This document shows, one piece after another, positions 27,872 to 37,847 of a DNA stretch of 64,000 nt. Source of the DNA: Pirellulaceae bacterium. GTDB taxonomy: Bacteria; Planctomycetota; Planctomycetia; Pirellulales; Pirellulaceae. Location: the NCBI GenBank assembly GCA_029243025.1, contig JAQWSU010000056.1:124001-188000 (forward strand). The letters run 5' to 3'. Numbering within the stretch: position 1 is the stretch's first letter; the number at the start of each line of letters is the position of its first letter. The notes under the pieces are model-generated. The model saw only the letters and a list, made by a program, of their open reading frames with translations. It searched no databases and was not told where the DNA came from. The translations under genes were made by a program, and so were the position numbers.

Positions 27872-29661
27872 TTTCCTTTGGCCTGCGCCCAGGCCGGTGG
27901 TTCGCCCTGATAGGTAACTCTTTCATCGGTCACCGGATGTTGAAAGCTGATCTTCCAAGCATGCAAACACAACGGCGGATCGTCAAGAGCATGCGTCAAT
28001 GTCGTAGCCGGCTCTGAGGCGCGATAGGTCTGGTCTCCCACGACTGGCAAGCCGTGGTGCACAAGGTGAAGTCGAATTTGATTCGTCCGTCCGGTCACAG
28101 GTCGAGCCTCCAGAAGGCTCGTTCCATCCTCAAACTCTCGCACGACGCGAAAGTTGGTTCGTGCAGGTAACCCCTCAGGCGCCAGCTCCCGAGCTCCTGC
28201 TCGGATTGCATTTTTACCGATCGGCTCATCAACCGAAAAGTCAGCTGCCGTCGCCTGACCATGCACTCGGACGAGATACACTTTTTCTACCTGATTGTTT
28301 TCGAATTGCGGTTGGATTTTCGCAGCAAAAGGTCGAGTCCGAGCAAACACCGTGACGCCCGTCGTATTCGCATCCAGACGATGTGCCACACGAAGTTTTT
28401 GCGGCTGATAGATGGGTTCAATCAAGCGGATCAGCGTGTTGCGATTAAAACGTCCACACGGGTGCATCGGAAGCGGGGCCGGCTTGTTGATCACAACCAG
28501 TGCTTCATCCTCGAAAATCAAACGAATATCGGCACTTACATCAGGCTCCACGGTGTTCGGAATCACATGCTCAATTCGATCACCAGCGCGAACTTGCGTT
28601 TCAGCACTCAAGGGAGTGCATTCTCGTTGCAATCGCCCCTGTTCAATCAGTTGGATCCATGCTTCGCGGGTCACGTGCGGATGCAATTCGCAGACAAACT
28701 CCAAGAGTGTTTTGTTATCAAACCGGCCTGGAACATGCATGGGACGTCGATTTTCATACGGAACGCGACCAGGCAGTGGATGGGTGACAGCTTCAAATTG
28801 CAAATTCCGAGAGCCCCGAATTTCCTCCATCGCCTGTTCCGATTCGACAAAGCAATGGGGGCACGACTGATCCGGAACATACAATTCCGATTGCTGTTCT
28901 TCAACAGTCAGCGGGGCCTGGCAGACAAAACACATCGCCGTATCCGTTTCGCTTAGCGCTTCATCCAAAGACACTCGTTGATCAAAGACAAAACATTCGC
29001 CGTCGTAATGGGCCGACCCACACTCTTCAAAGTATTTTAAGATGCCGCCATCCAGCTGATAAATCTTCTCGAAACCAGCTTGTTCCATGTGCGGCCCTGC
29101 TTTTTCACACCGAATGCCGCCCGTACAGAACACGACCACCGGTTGTTCTTTCAGTGGTTCCGGCAACTCTGCAATCTTATCCGCAAATTCACGGAAGTTA
29201 TCGATCCCCAACGAAACAGCATTTTCAAAGCTTCCCAACTTGATCTCATAATCATTACGGGTATCCAACAGAGTGATTGGACGCTTCTCGTCTAACCATT
29301 TCTTCAACGTCTTCGCGTCAATTTTTGGAGAAGGAGTCTTCTGGGGCTGCAATTCTCCATCGTCAAACGCAATAATTTCTTTTTTGATCTTCACCAACAG
29401 GCGACGAAAGGGACGCTTGTCGCTGAAGCTGACTTTCACATTCAAATCAGCAAATTCCTTTTCGGAGCGAATTTGATCGAGAAATCGTTCAATGGCAGTC
29501 GTCGCTCCCGCAAGGAATAGATTAATGCCTTCCGTGCTCAACAGCACCGTCCCCTTCAGCTGCAATTCTTCGCAAAGTTGTCGCATTGCCGCACGACGAT
29601 CGGCGAGATTCTCGAGAGCCACAAATTTGTAAGCTGCAATGTTGGCAATCGCCGAATTCAC
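27868..29661 (-). CDS. Fusion of tRNA uridine hydroxylase TrhO (rhodanese) and RluA-family pseudouridine synthase
   Basis: 597 residues from GTG (start at 29661), supported by GAGGAG 6 bases upstream and because family members start with the strand NIAAYKFVAL seen right after it. Residues ~1-285 are TrhO/YceA: ferredoxin-like N-terminus, rhodanese domain with active-site loop FCTGGIRCEKA, and a C-terminal Cys cluster (CFVCQAP and SCPHCF). Residues ~310-597 are an RluA-type synthase: S4-like segment, then VVINKPAPLPMHP, the catalytic Asp motif VAHRLDANTTG, and the closing TGRTNQIRLHL. TrhO makes 5-hydroxyuridine at tRNA position 34; RluA-type enzymes make pseudouridine in tRNA or rRNA. The full frame extends to an upstream start at 29766, less likely. 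The fusion appears intact with both active sites. Confidence 0.88.
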   Translation of the reverse strand: MNSAIANIAAYKFVALENLADRRAAMRQLCEELQLKGTVLLSTEGINLFLAGATTAIERFLDQIRSEKEFADLNVKVSFSDKRPFRRLLVKIKKEIIAFDDGELQPQKTPSPKIDAKTLKKWLDEKRPITLLDTRNDYEIKLGSFENAVSLGIDNFREFADKIAELPEPLKEQPVVVFCTGGIRCEKAGPHMEQAGFEKIYQLDGGILKYFEECGSAHYDGECFVFDQRVSLDEALSETDTAMCFVCQAPLTVEEQQSELYVPDQSCPHCFVESEQAMEEIRGSRNLQFEAVTHPLPGRVPYENRRPMHVPGRFDNKTLLEFVCELHPHVTREAWIQLIEQGRLQRECTPLSAETQVRAGDRIEHVIPNTVEPDVSADIRLIFEDEALVVINKPAPLPMHPCGRFNRNTLIRLIEPIYQPQKLRVAHRLDANTTGVTVFARTRPFAAKIQPQFENNQVEKVYLVRVHGQATAADFSVDEPIGKNAIRAGARELAPEGLPARTNFRVVREFEDGTSLLEARPVTGRTNQIRLHLVHHGLPVVGDQTYRASEPATTLTHALDDPPLCLHAWKISFQHPVTDERVTYQGEPPAWAQAKGN

Positions 29662-29765
29662 ACTATTCTCCTCACGCGAAGCTAAAACTTCGGAAAACTG
29701 ATACCGTCCTTTTTGCAACCCAAAAAGCGCTCGCCAGCATCGCAACAAATGGACAACATCACCCA

Positions 29766-30869
29766 CTAGTCAATCATTCGTACTCGATGATTCTCGCTGT
29801 CACCGATAAAAACGCGCCCGCCATGATCAACACAAATTCCGTGCGGCCGATTAAGACTGGCAGATGTGGAAGGACCATCATCGCCGGTAAAGCCGCGGTG
29901 TGCCGGACCTTGGCCTGCGAACGTCGAAATCGTATTTTGCTGCGTATCGATGAGTCGCACAACTTGGTTTTCCGTATCGACGACAAATACCCTGCCCTGG
30001 GGTCCGACAGCAATTCCTTTCGGTCCGTTAAAAGTGGCTTTCAACAAATCAGGATTATTGTCGAACCCCTTCTCTCCTGATCCAGCCACATGTTGCCAAG
30101 TAGGGTTGTCATTTAATCCCAGTTTCCAAATGCTGTTGCCCTCTCGTAATGCGACCCACAGTGTTCGCCCTACGATGAACAACGCTCGTGGACCATGTAC
30201 GGCCCGGTTTTTCGCACGCTGACCATCCGCCGGCCCCTGCTTTTGCCCCGTCCCCGCCATGGTCTGAATCGTGCCCGTTTCGCCATCGATCTTTCGTATG
30301 CGATGATTCCCAATGTCGGCAATGTAAATGTTCCCGATCGCATCCAGCGCTAAACTGTGAGGTCGATTGAGCCGAGCCTTGGTCGCCGGTCCCCCATCGC
30401 CCGAAAAACCCTTGCGTCCCGAGCCTGCAATGGTTGTAATCACTCCCGTCTTAGCATCGATCCGGCGAACCACGTGATTTTCCATCTCGACAAAGAACAG
30501 ATTACCCCCTTGGTCAAAACGAATTTCATACGGTTCTCGCAATTCTGCCAATCGGGCTAATCCTCCGTCGCCGCGATACCCTGCGTGCCCGTTACCCGCA
30601 ATCACCTGCCATTTTTTTCCGTTAACCCCTAACCTCCAGATCCGATGATTTGAAACTTCGGTCACATAGAGTGCGTTATCCGGTCCGATCTCCACTCCAA
30701 ATGGATTGCCAAGGTTTGTTTTCAAGGGTTGAGAAATCTGATTGACGGTCGATCTTCCGGTACCGATGATCGTTCGAATCGTCGACTCTGCCGATGCGGC
30801 TTGACTAAGCAACATTTGCAGACTGGCTCCAACAACACAGATTCGCAAAGGCAATTGGGACATTTTCAT
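29766..30869 (-). CDS. Secreted NHL-repeat beta-propeller protein
   Basis: The open frame begins at 30992, but ATG at 30869 (or 30863) is preferred because it gives a clean signal peptide (LPLRICVVGASLQMLLSQAASA). The mature part (~340 residues) is a row of NHL repeats with the typical pattern P-x-G-I/V-x-x-x-x-x-G-N-x-Y-I-AD-x-x-NH-R-I-R: NPFGVEIGPDNALYVTE, RPHSLALDAIGNIYIAD, GPKGIAVGPQGRVFVVD, RPHGICVDHGGRVFIGD. Interleaved are AGSGRKGFSGDGGPATKARL-like loops. Such proteins form a six-bladed propeller for binding or, in some cases, lyase activity. It is full length. It lies 104 bases upstream of the TrhO-RluA gene on the same strand; a functional link is not evident. Confidence 0.82.
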   Translation of the reverse strand: MKMSQLPLRICVVGASLQMLLSQAASAESTIRTIIGTGRSTVNQISQPLKTNLGNPFGVEIGPDNALYVTEVSNHRIWRLGVNGKKWQVIAGNGHAGYRGDGGLARLAELREPYEIRFDQGGNLFFVEMENHVVRRIDAKTGVITTIAGSGRKGFSGDGGPATKARLNRPHSLALDAIGNIYIADIGNHRIRKIDGETGTIQTMAGTGQKQGPADGQRAKNRAVHGPRALFIVGRTLWVALREGNSIWKLGLNDNPTWQHVAGSGEKGFDNNPDLLKATFNGPKGIAVGPQGRVFVVDTENQVVRLIDTQQNTISTFAGQGPAHRGFTGDDGPSTSASLNRPHGICVDHGGRVFIGDSENHRVRMID

Positions 30870-31264
30870 GACGGGTTGACGGTTTACGCCCTTTTCATTG
30901 AGGCCGGTTTTAAACAGAGCTGGGGGACAACTGGATCCTGACGGATGCGATGCGGTTTGACAGATTTCCATTAGACTGGTTCGGTGACCCAACCACCAGC
31001 TCCCTCGTTTCGAAAGGAGTGAACGGAAGGCGAATTCGGTCGGACGAACGTCCGATGCAGCGGATTCAACGGTTGCTCACCCAAAGCATCAGCCCAGTTC
31101 TCTCGAAGATGAGCATCGTCCAATCGATGTCAAACCACCGTTGGACAGCGAATTATTAATCGCGTGGCGCGAAGCTGCCCTGACTTCCGCAGTGGTTGTT
31201 TGCACCATCATCTTTAAAGCCACCGATCACAATGAAAAATCCATGGCCCACGTTTCGTAGTTCT

Positions 31265-34200
31265 TTACTGTTTTGGAGGACTCACTTCGCGAACGAGTGC
31301 GCCGGCTTCATCACTGAGAATCAGAACCGCGAATCGTTGCACGTTATCCAACGAATCCGTGCTGAGTGAAGAGTAATCAAACCGCCCGCGTCGATCGGTA
31401 TAACCATCTTTGTAAAAACTAATCGTGCCATCTTTCATCTGCGCGTAGACCTTTACGTAAGCAGCTGCGATGGGCTCATTGGAAGCCTGAGTTGCGACGC
31501 GTAATTGCCCATAATTGCCAGAGACCTGCGCTGAAATCGAATTCGAATAATAGGCGTTTGACTGCCGACGTCCGGCCGCCTCAATCTCCACCAAGACGTT
31601 CTGATTCTGAAGTGCTTCAGGCAGTTCGATCTTGGATTGAGTCTGATCTCCCGCCAAATCAACTACCTGCGTCAGGTTCGGTTGAATGTAGGAGAACTGA
31701 CCTGAATACTTTTGCACGAATGGACTACGGCTAAAGAGCAATTCAATGTCCATCAAATAATAGTTGACACGAACTTGATTCAGATTCGCATAACTCAGAT
31801 CGATGATCTTCGATTCGACAGCAAAATCGAATGTTGGCTGTGAAGCTGCCATCCTTTCTTGAAATTGGTCTCGAGCCGATTCATCGACAAGTTCGGACGG
31901 ATTTCCCTCAATCTCGTCCAACTGATTGCGCACCAGTGCGAAGGAGTTGCGCCACCGATCAACAGGATAGTTGACATAGCGTTCGGCGATGCTTCGGGCG
32001 AGTGCGAGATCACCGGAAGAAAAACTCAAATAGGCAGTACAGTAATCGTATTGCATGCGTGTTTCCAACTCGACGGGATCAATTTCGCCATGCATTTCCA
32101 ACGCCTCTGCGACTCGATCTTGCGTCAACAGATAATAGATTGTTGACAAACGATCTTGAGCACTTGGCTCAGCAACATAACTCAACAGTTTCAGCCATCG
32201 ATTGTATTGATCGAACAAGCGATCATTGAGAATTTGTCGTTGACTTCCAATTTGATGGGAACGCGCATTGACCAGAGGTCGGTATTCCAGGTGCTGGTAG
32301 GTACGGCGTGCCACGGGCCGAATCACCAACAAAGGACTCTGCAACATGCTGCCACACTGAGATACGAATTCATCACAATGCTGCAGGTAGTCATCGATGA
32401 AATTCGGCTGATTATGCTTAATCGAATAGGACCAGAGCGTCTGATTATAAGCGTGTCGCCGCTGCAGGATTCCGATCGCTTGCTCAAAGAAATCGAGATC
32501 AGCCATTCGAAAAGCGATTCGATCCAGTTGAACTGCGCCTAGATTCTCTTTTCGGAGATATGCCAATACATCTTCATCACTACCGAGTTGTGAGACATAC
32601 TCCCAGGACTGCCGATCAACTTGGGATAGTTCCTTCACCACCTTAAACTTGAAAGGTACTGCGGCGGCCACGAGTGTTTCACCCTCTGAAACATGAACCG
32701 GAAACTGGTCAAATTCGCCAATCGCCGGAAAATAGAAATAGTATTCCAAAGCATGCGTGCGATAGGGTTCCAAACGGATTTTTTCGTTGTCAGTGTAGCC
32801 ACCGTTACCAACGGGAATCGCTCCCCGCGGAATTTGGGTCAACACATCGAGTTCCTGCGCCGAAGAGGTCGGATTGGTAACCACGACGAGACAACCGTAA
32901 ACAGTCTGCGGCAAGAATTCGTCATTGACAAACTTGTCCACTTGTTGGTTGTCGACCTGACGATAGCGATCATTCTGTTGAAAAAAGTTTTGACTGACCA
33001 GCAGTGGCGATTCGTCTTCACCCGCTTTTGTGGGTTGAATCTGCTGGTGGTAAACAATCATCGGACCGGCGGAAATCACCTTGAGTGCATTATCAACAAG
33101 CACTGTTTCATGCTGAGGTGATTCGAAGGGAAGATCGAGCACTGATAGCGCGAACATGATTTCAGTAAAGCTGTTCGAGGCCATCGCTAACGCCGTCGAA
33201 TAAAATGGCTTCGTTTCATCATGACGGGCAAATTCCACCCAGAAGGAATTAACTTCCACTAATTCGCCGTTCTGTTTTTCGATTGGAAGTTGATAGTAGT
33301 TATTTTCCGCCCACTCTTGTGTCTGATCCAGGGCCCGATAGAGCTGTACGATCTTGGATTTCTCACGACCTTCAAGACTTGGTTCACCGAACGCGGCGAA
33401 GGATTTGTCGGCTCGATCAACGATGCCCGCATCGACCGATTCGCCTTCCGGCGCCATGGGCGGTTCAGCTTGCAATGCGTTCTCACGCTCGTTCTTGCGA
33501 TACCGTCTCGTATCCGATCTGGCTGCGCCATCTTCCGCCTGCGTTTCGATCCCCAAGACAACTCCCCCGACGCCGCCCATTCCGCCTCCCGCAGCAAACG
33601 CTAAGCCTCCAACCGATTCAAGTGATTGACCGGCGATCGCCATATCAAACAGATAGTTGCTTTGTTCGACATCAGGCGGAATCAGATTCGCCGCATTCCT
33701 CAACGTTTCAACGGTGATCGGCTGTTCACCCGCCACCCGACGAGCTAACAGAATCCGTTCAACAACGTTTAACTGTTGATAATTCCAAGGTGACAAGAAG
33801 GCAGTGAGATCGTCACGAATTAAATAGTGATCTAGAAATGTCTTATTGAGTTTCTGACGCAAGTAAGGTTGGATAACGGCATCAAAAAATTCAGGATCTT
33901 TCTCTGAAATGAAGAAATCCAATTCATGACAAGCATATTTTGAATAACGTTCACGCTTTTCCTCATTTGTCATCTGGTTCCACTGAAGTACAAAACGAAA
34001 ATCATTCAATTCAGTGGATGGCTGGAGAGTCTCATAAAGTTGGTAAACACGAGGAAGGGAATCGTACATTTCAAATTTACTGGAGCGAATATCGTCCAGT
34101 TGAAACGTTTGTCCTTGCTCAACAACGGAAATCTGATTCTGCTGCGAAAAATTTGCATCGGACTGCAAACCGGTCGCCAAGCGCAGATCTAAGAAGCGTG

Positions 34201-37200
34201 AATCAGTTTGCGGAAGATCCACATAACGAACGGAAGTTGTAAGCGGATCAACCGCGACGATTACAACCGTTTGCTTTCCCTTGAGTTCATCACGATCCAC
34301 TTGAATTCGCCCGTCGGCGTCCGGCCTGGCGTTCAATCGCACGAAAGAGGCGTCCGCGAGGAAATTCAAGTCAAACTCGGTCGTTCCTGAGGCTGACTGC
34401 CTCCGCCGATCGCGTAACCTTCCTTTCTGCGCCGGACCTAACGCCGCCTCGTCGGCAAAATCACTGTCCTCGGCAAGCTCCTCGATGGCAGTTTCGGTGT
34501 CGCGAATGGCCCATGGATTCAACAGCAACTCAGGACGTGCCAACATATTCCCGGGAAACTTCTGAGCATACTTACGATCGAGAACATAACGATATTCGTC
34601 ACCAATCGTTCGCCCTTCGACATACAGGCAACTCGATGGCACACGATAGCCAAAAGCCGGTTCCGCATCGCGAACCTTTGCCAATCGACTGTAAGCATCA
34701 TATTCGGGTCGAAATGTTGTCGCGAAGACATGCACTCGAGAAAACGGCGAACTATTCCCAAGCTGCACCTGGATCTTGTCGGCTTTCACATCAACCGATT
34801 CGATCAAAACCGTATCCCTTCCTCGCATCTCAAGCTGACGAAATCGCCCAAGTACATAACCGGCGGCCGGAACCCCTTCGGTGATTCGAACCTGAATCAC
34901 CTCCCCTAAATGTTTGAGCGTCAACTGATAATCGCCGGCAGCGAGCCCCGAAAGGATCCATTGGCCATCTTCCCAGCGAATCGCGTCAAAGCGATCTGCC
35001 ACATATTGACCGTGCCGCATTTCTAGCAGAGACATTTCATCCCGGCGCGGTTGACGCGAAGCCCCCATCGCCGACAACTTAATAGGCTGTCCGACCCTCC
35101 CATTCACAGAACGGTAATAGGAATGTCGATTCAGCCGCAGTTTCCATTGACGTTGGGCCCCATCGGGTGCAGTGGCTGATATCCAAGCGATTTCTTCCAA
35201 GGTCCCGAGACTGATTCGCCCTTGATCATTGGTCCGAAGCGTCACCGATACCGGATCACGGAAGTCACGGTGCTTGCACTTCAGCTGGACGGGACGGTTG
35301 GGGCGCGGCTCTCCTGACTTCCCTAGCAAATCGACAAAGTGCTCTCCCTTAACCTCGGACAAGTGCAGACTTCCTGTACGAAATTCATGCTTCTTTGTCA
35401 TCTCGGCTTCACTCCGATGTTGAATCGCTGAAGCAACCGAGAAATCATCGCTGGCAACAAGGTCGATGTCTTTTCCCTGACTGAGGCTATCAACTTGCGC
35501 GTTTAACGAGACAGAAATCTGAGCAAGCCGGGGTGGCACACGAAATTCATGGACATAATCGACATCATCCTGCAGCTTCAGGTTGGAGACAGTATCTGTC
35601 GAAGTAATGCCATCTTTGTTCGTCGAGGAAATCGTAAGCTGAACGTTTTTAAGCAATGCAAGCCCAACCGGTTGTTTGTTGAGTAGTAGGCCAGGCCGTA
35701 CCAACAGCTTGGCGATTCGACCGCTCAACAACGACTCTCGGTCCGTGTAGAAACCAACTTTCATCGCATAGGATTCAGCTTCATGTTCAAATCGTGCCAG
35801 CGTCACGGTCTGATCGTGAATCAGAATCACACGCTGGCGTCCTGGTTGGCTGCTGAACGGTACCAGGATATTCCCCTGGCCATCGGCATGGTACAGTTGG
35901 CCCCCTATCCACAACGATGCATCATTCAATTGCAACTCATTCTCGTCAAAGATCGAGAACTCCATTCCTGCGGAGGTCGATCGAACAACGTGTCGCAATT
36001 TCCCCTTCTGCAACAAAGCACGACTACTTTTCCCGTTGCCAATGAAGTCAATCACGTAGATGCCCGGTTTGCTCAAGGACTCAAATTCAAACTCACGGCG
36101 GATGCGGCGCAAAGGTGGATCCTTGTATTCAAACGCCCTTTCTTCATTTGGAATGAGTCCGTCCAAATTGATTCCTGTGCTCACATTACGCCCCTGATCC
36201 TTGTAAAAATTGAGGGCGTTGATTCGGTAAACCTTCACGATCAGATTGGAAACATTCTTGACATTAACCCCAATCGTCGCAGCTTCACTCGCCCCCAACT
36301 GTTGTGGATTCGTGGGTAAGAAATCAAGATCGACTCGCTGCTTTAATCGCTGGTAGGCCTCGGGCGGCAATTGGGAATACCATTGCTGCGGATCCCCCAA
36401 GCCGTGGACGATCTTTGTTTCGGCGAAGAGGTGCTTCAAGAACAAATCTTTCACATAGGGTGAAAAGTCGCGGTAATTCTTCGCGTCCACAAAAAAGTGC
36501 TGGAGGTATCGGCGAACGAGTTCATGATCGTTTCGAATCGGTGGAAATCGAGTCACCGATTGAAAGTCAGCGTTTAGATTAACCTGGTGCCGTTTGTGCT
36601 CAGACTGCTCCAGGTATTTGCGACTCACGTAATCAACGACGCGAGGCAGCTTCAGGTAAGCTAAGAATCGCTCCCGGTTGTACTTCCCCTGTGATTCGTC
36701 GATCGTCAACTGATGATAAAGCACGTGCGCCTTCAATGAGTTATGACTCGGATCGAGAGTCTCTGCAAAACCCCAAAGACGCGAGAGGAACGCTTCACGA
36801 GCCGATCGATCAAATTGCATATTCACATCGGACGATGGCTGAAGCTTACTTAAGTAGGTGTTGACGAATTTGGTTTCATTTCGAAGTGAGGGCTTTAACA
36901 CAAGGCACTGATCAAGTTGATCCTTGAGTAAGTTGCGATGAATCTGAAAGGATCCAAATCCGCCGCTATTGCGTGTATTCAGATCTGCAATCACTATTTC
37001 TGGCAAACCTGTTACATCGGGTCGCTGCATTCGCTTGAGCAAATCACGACGATGAGTCGCGTCAATCGACTCGAGGGCTAACCAATCAAGCGCAGAATCC
37101 TCGAAACCATTCAATGTATTTCGGTGACGCTTCAAAGCGACCTGAGTCAATCGTTGACGGGAAATCAGCTGCGCATCAAGCTGCGTCGGGAGCTGTGCCG

Positions 37201-37612
37201 CACGATCCACCGTATCTCGCTGGTGGTTGAACTGAAGCCCCAGTTGTCGTTGCAAAAACGTCAGCGACTTCTGGGGATGTTGACGATAGGTCAATAACGC
37301 TTGACGATTCTGAATTTCTTGAACGCGAGACGTCACATTGTGTCGCTTGATCCAAGCCGCCAACAACTGCTCAACTCGATCAAACTGCTGCAGATTTTGC
37401 TGGTGAAGACACTGGAAGTAATAATACTCCTCGGTCCCCGGAATCAATTTTTCCAAGGCAAGGTCGCGATCGCTCGCAAGACTAAAGTCTTCGATGAATC
37501 CAATCTCTCCGGCCTGACCGCTCAGAGTCTGCAAACCGAAGAGTCCTCCGACGAGCGCCAAAGCGACACCAAATCGCACGCCACGAAAAATAACCGTCCA
37601 GTGCATTCCCAT
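31265..37612 (-). CDS. Giant secreted macroglobulin-like protein, no thioester motif seen
   Basis: About 2115 residues from ATG (start at 37612), chosen because TGAGG lies 9 bases upstream; a GTG 15 bases earlier is possible. A signal peptide follows (VRFGVALALVGGLFGLQTLSG). Residues ~30-420 are helical and TPR-like. From ~450 come beta-sandwich segments resembling macroglobulin domains (NLIVKVYRINALNFY, GIYVIDFIGNGKSSRALLQK, GFYTDRESLLSGRIAKLLVR). A Gly-rich segment (FAAGGGMGGVGGVVLG) lies in the middle, and the final ~70 residues (FYKDGYTDRRGRFDYSSLST) close like a carrier beta domain. No CxEQ thioester motif was found, so protease trapping by thioester is unlikely. It is probably periplasmic or surface-bound. 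The name is inferred from pattern only; a planctomycete-specific family is the safer statement. Confidence 0.7.
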   Translation of the reverse strand: MGMHWTVIFRGVRFGVALALVGGLFGLQTLSGQAGEIGFIEDFSLASDRDLALEKLIPGTEEYYYFQCLHQQNLQQFDRVEQLLAAWIKRHNVTSRVQEIQNRQALLTYRQHPQKSLTFLQRQLGLQFNHQRDTVDRAAQLPTQLDAQLISRQRLTQVALKRHRNTLNGFEDSALDWLALESIDATHRRDLLKRMQRPDVTGLPEIVIADLNTRNSGGFGSFQIHRNLLKDQLDQCLVLKPSLRNETKFVNTYLSKLQPSSDVNMQFDRSAREAFLSRLWGFAETLDPSHNSLKAHVLYHQLTIDESQGKYNRERFLAYLKLPRVVDYVSRKYLEQSEHKRHQVNLNADFQSVTRFPPIRNDHELVRRYLQHFFVDAKNYRDFSPYVKDLFLKHLFAETKIVHGLGDPQQWYSQLPPEAYQRLKQRVDLDFLPTNPQQLGASEAATIGVNVKNVSNLIVKVYRINALNFYKDQGRNVSTGINLDGLIPNEERAFEYKDPPLRRIRREFEFESLSKPGIYVIDFIGNGKSSRALLQKGKLRHVVRSTSAGMEFSIFDENELQLNDASLWIGGQLYHADGQGNILVPFSSQPGRQRVILIHDQTVTLARFEHEAESYAMKVGFYTDRESLLSGRIAKLLVRPGLLLNKQPVGLALLKNVQLTISSTNKDGITSTDTVSNLKLQDDVDYVHEFRVPPRLAQISVSLNAQVDSLSQGKDIDLVASDDFSVASAIQHRSEAEMTKKHEFRTGSLHLSEVKGEHFVDLLGKSGEPRPNRPVQLKCKHRDFRDPVSVTLRTNDQGRISLGTLEEIAWISATAPDGAQRQWKLRLNRHSYYRSVNGRVGQPIKLSAMGASRQPRRDEMSLLEMRHGQYVADRFDAIRWEDGQWILSGLAAGDYQLTLKHLGEVIQVRITEGVPAAGYVLGRFRQLEMRGRDTVLIESVDVKADKIQVQLGNSSPFSRVHVFATTFRPEYDAYSRLAKVRDAEPAFGYRVPSSCLYVEGRTIGDEYRYVLDRKYAQKFPGNMLARPELLLNPWAIRDTETAIEELAEDSDFADEAALGPAQKGRLRDRRRQSASGTTEFDLNFLADASFVRLNARPDADGRIQVDRDELKGKQTVVIVAVDPLTTSVRYVDLPQTDSRFLDLRLATGLQSDANFSQQNQISVVEQGQTFQLDDIRSSKFEMYDSLPRVYQLYETLQPSTELNDFRFVLQWNQMTNEEKRERYSKYACHELDFFISEKDPEFFDAVIQPYLRQKLNKTFLDHYLIRDDLTAFLSPWNYQQLNVVERILLARRVAGEQPITVETLRNAANLIPPDVEQSNYLFDMAIAGQSLESVGGLAFAAGGGMGGVGGVVLGIETQAEDGAARSDTRRYRKNERENALQAEPPMAPEGESVDAGIVDRADKSFAAFGEPSLEGREKSKIVQLYRALDQTQEWAENNYYQLPIEKQNGELVEVNSFWVEFARHDETKPFYSTALAMASNSFTEIMFALSVLDLPFESPQHETVLVDNALKVISAGPMIVYHQQIQPTKAGEDESPLLVSQNFFQQNDRYRQVDNQQVDKFVNDEFLPQTVYGCLVVVTNPTSSAQELDVLTQIPRGAIPVGNGGYTDNEKIRLEPYRTHALEYYFYFPAIGEFDQFPVHVSEGETLVAAAVPFKFKVVKELSQVDRQSWEYVSQLGSDEDVLAYLRKENLGAVQLDRIAFRMADLDFFEQAIGILQRRHAYNQTLWSYSIKHNQPNFIDDYLQHCDEFVSQCGSMLQSPLLVIRPVARRTYQHLEYRPLVNARSHQIGSQRQILNDRLFDQYNRWLKLLSYVAEPSAQDRLSTIYYLLTQDRVAEALEMHGEIDPVELETRMQYDYCTAYLSFSSGDLALARSIAERYVNYPVDRWRNSFALVRNQLDEIEGNPSELVDESARDQFQERMAASQPTFDFAVESKIIDLSYANLNQVRVNYYLMDIELLFSRSPFVQKYSGQFSYIQPNLTQVVDLAGDQTQSKIELPEALQNQNVLVEIEAAGRRQSNAYYSNSISAQVSGNYGQLRVATQASNEPIAAAYVKVYAQMKDGTISFYKDGYTDRRGRFDYSSLSTDSLDNVQRFAVLILSDEAGALVREVSPPKQ

Positions 37613-37785
37613 CGTTCCCAACCTCACAAATTTCGATACGGCTCATGAGTGCATTCCGCTGACAGTCACCCATTCGTGCTGATTTGACGTTTCTACAACC
37701 GATTAAGTTTCCCTCGATTTTTGAATTTCGCAAAATGATCATTTACGAGATCCGCTGAAACAGGCAGAATTGCAACGAGAAGCCC

Positions 37786-37802
37786 GTTTTTTCCGAAAAA
37801 AC
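37786..37802. promoter_or_regulatory. A/T palindrome between divergent genes
   Basis: G-T6-CCG-A6-C at 37786-37802 is a perfect inverted repeat of 7 bp around three bases, placed 46 bases before the hydrolase gene and between two divergently transcribed genes. It may be an operator or merely a weak hairpin. Confidence 0.3.
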
Positions 37803-37847
37803 AAGCGATCTTGAACTCCTCGAAAACAACAAACGGAGTAAATATCG

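Noticed and set aside
28261-28956. 231-codon plus-strand open frame over the TrhO-RluA gene
   Set aside because: Antisense to conserved domains; no ribosome-binding site or recognisable domain.
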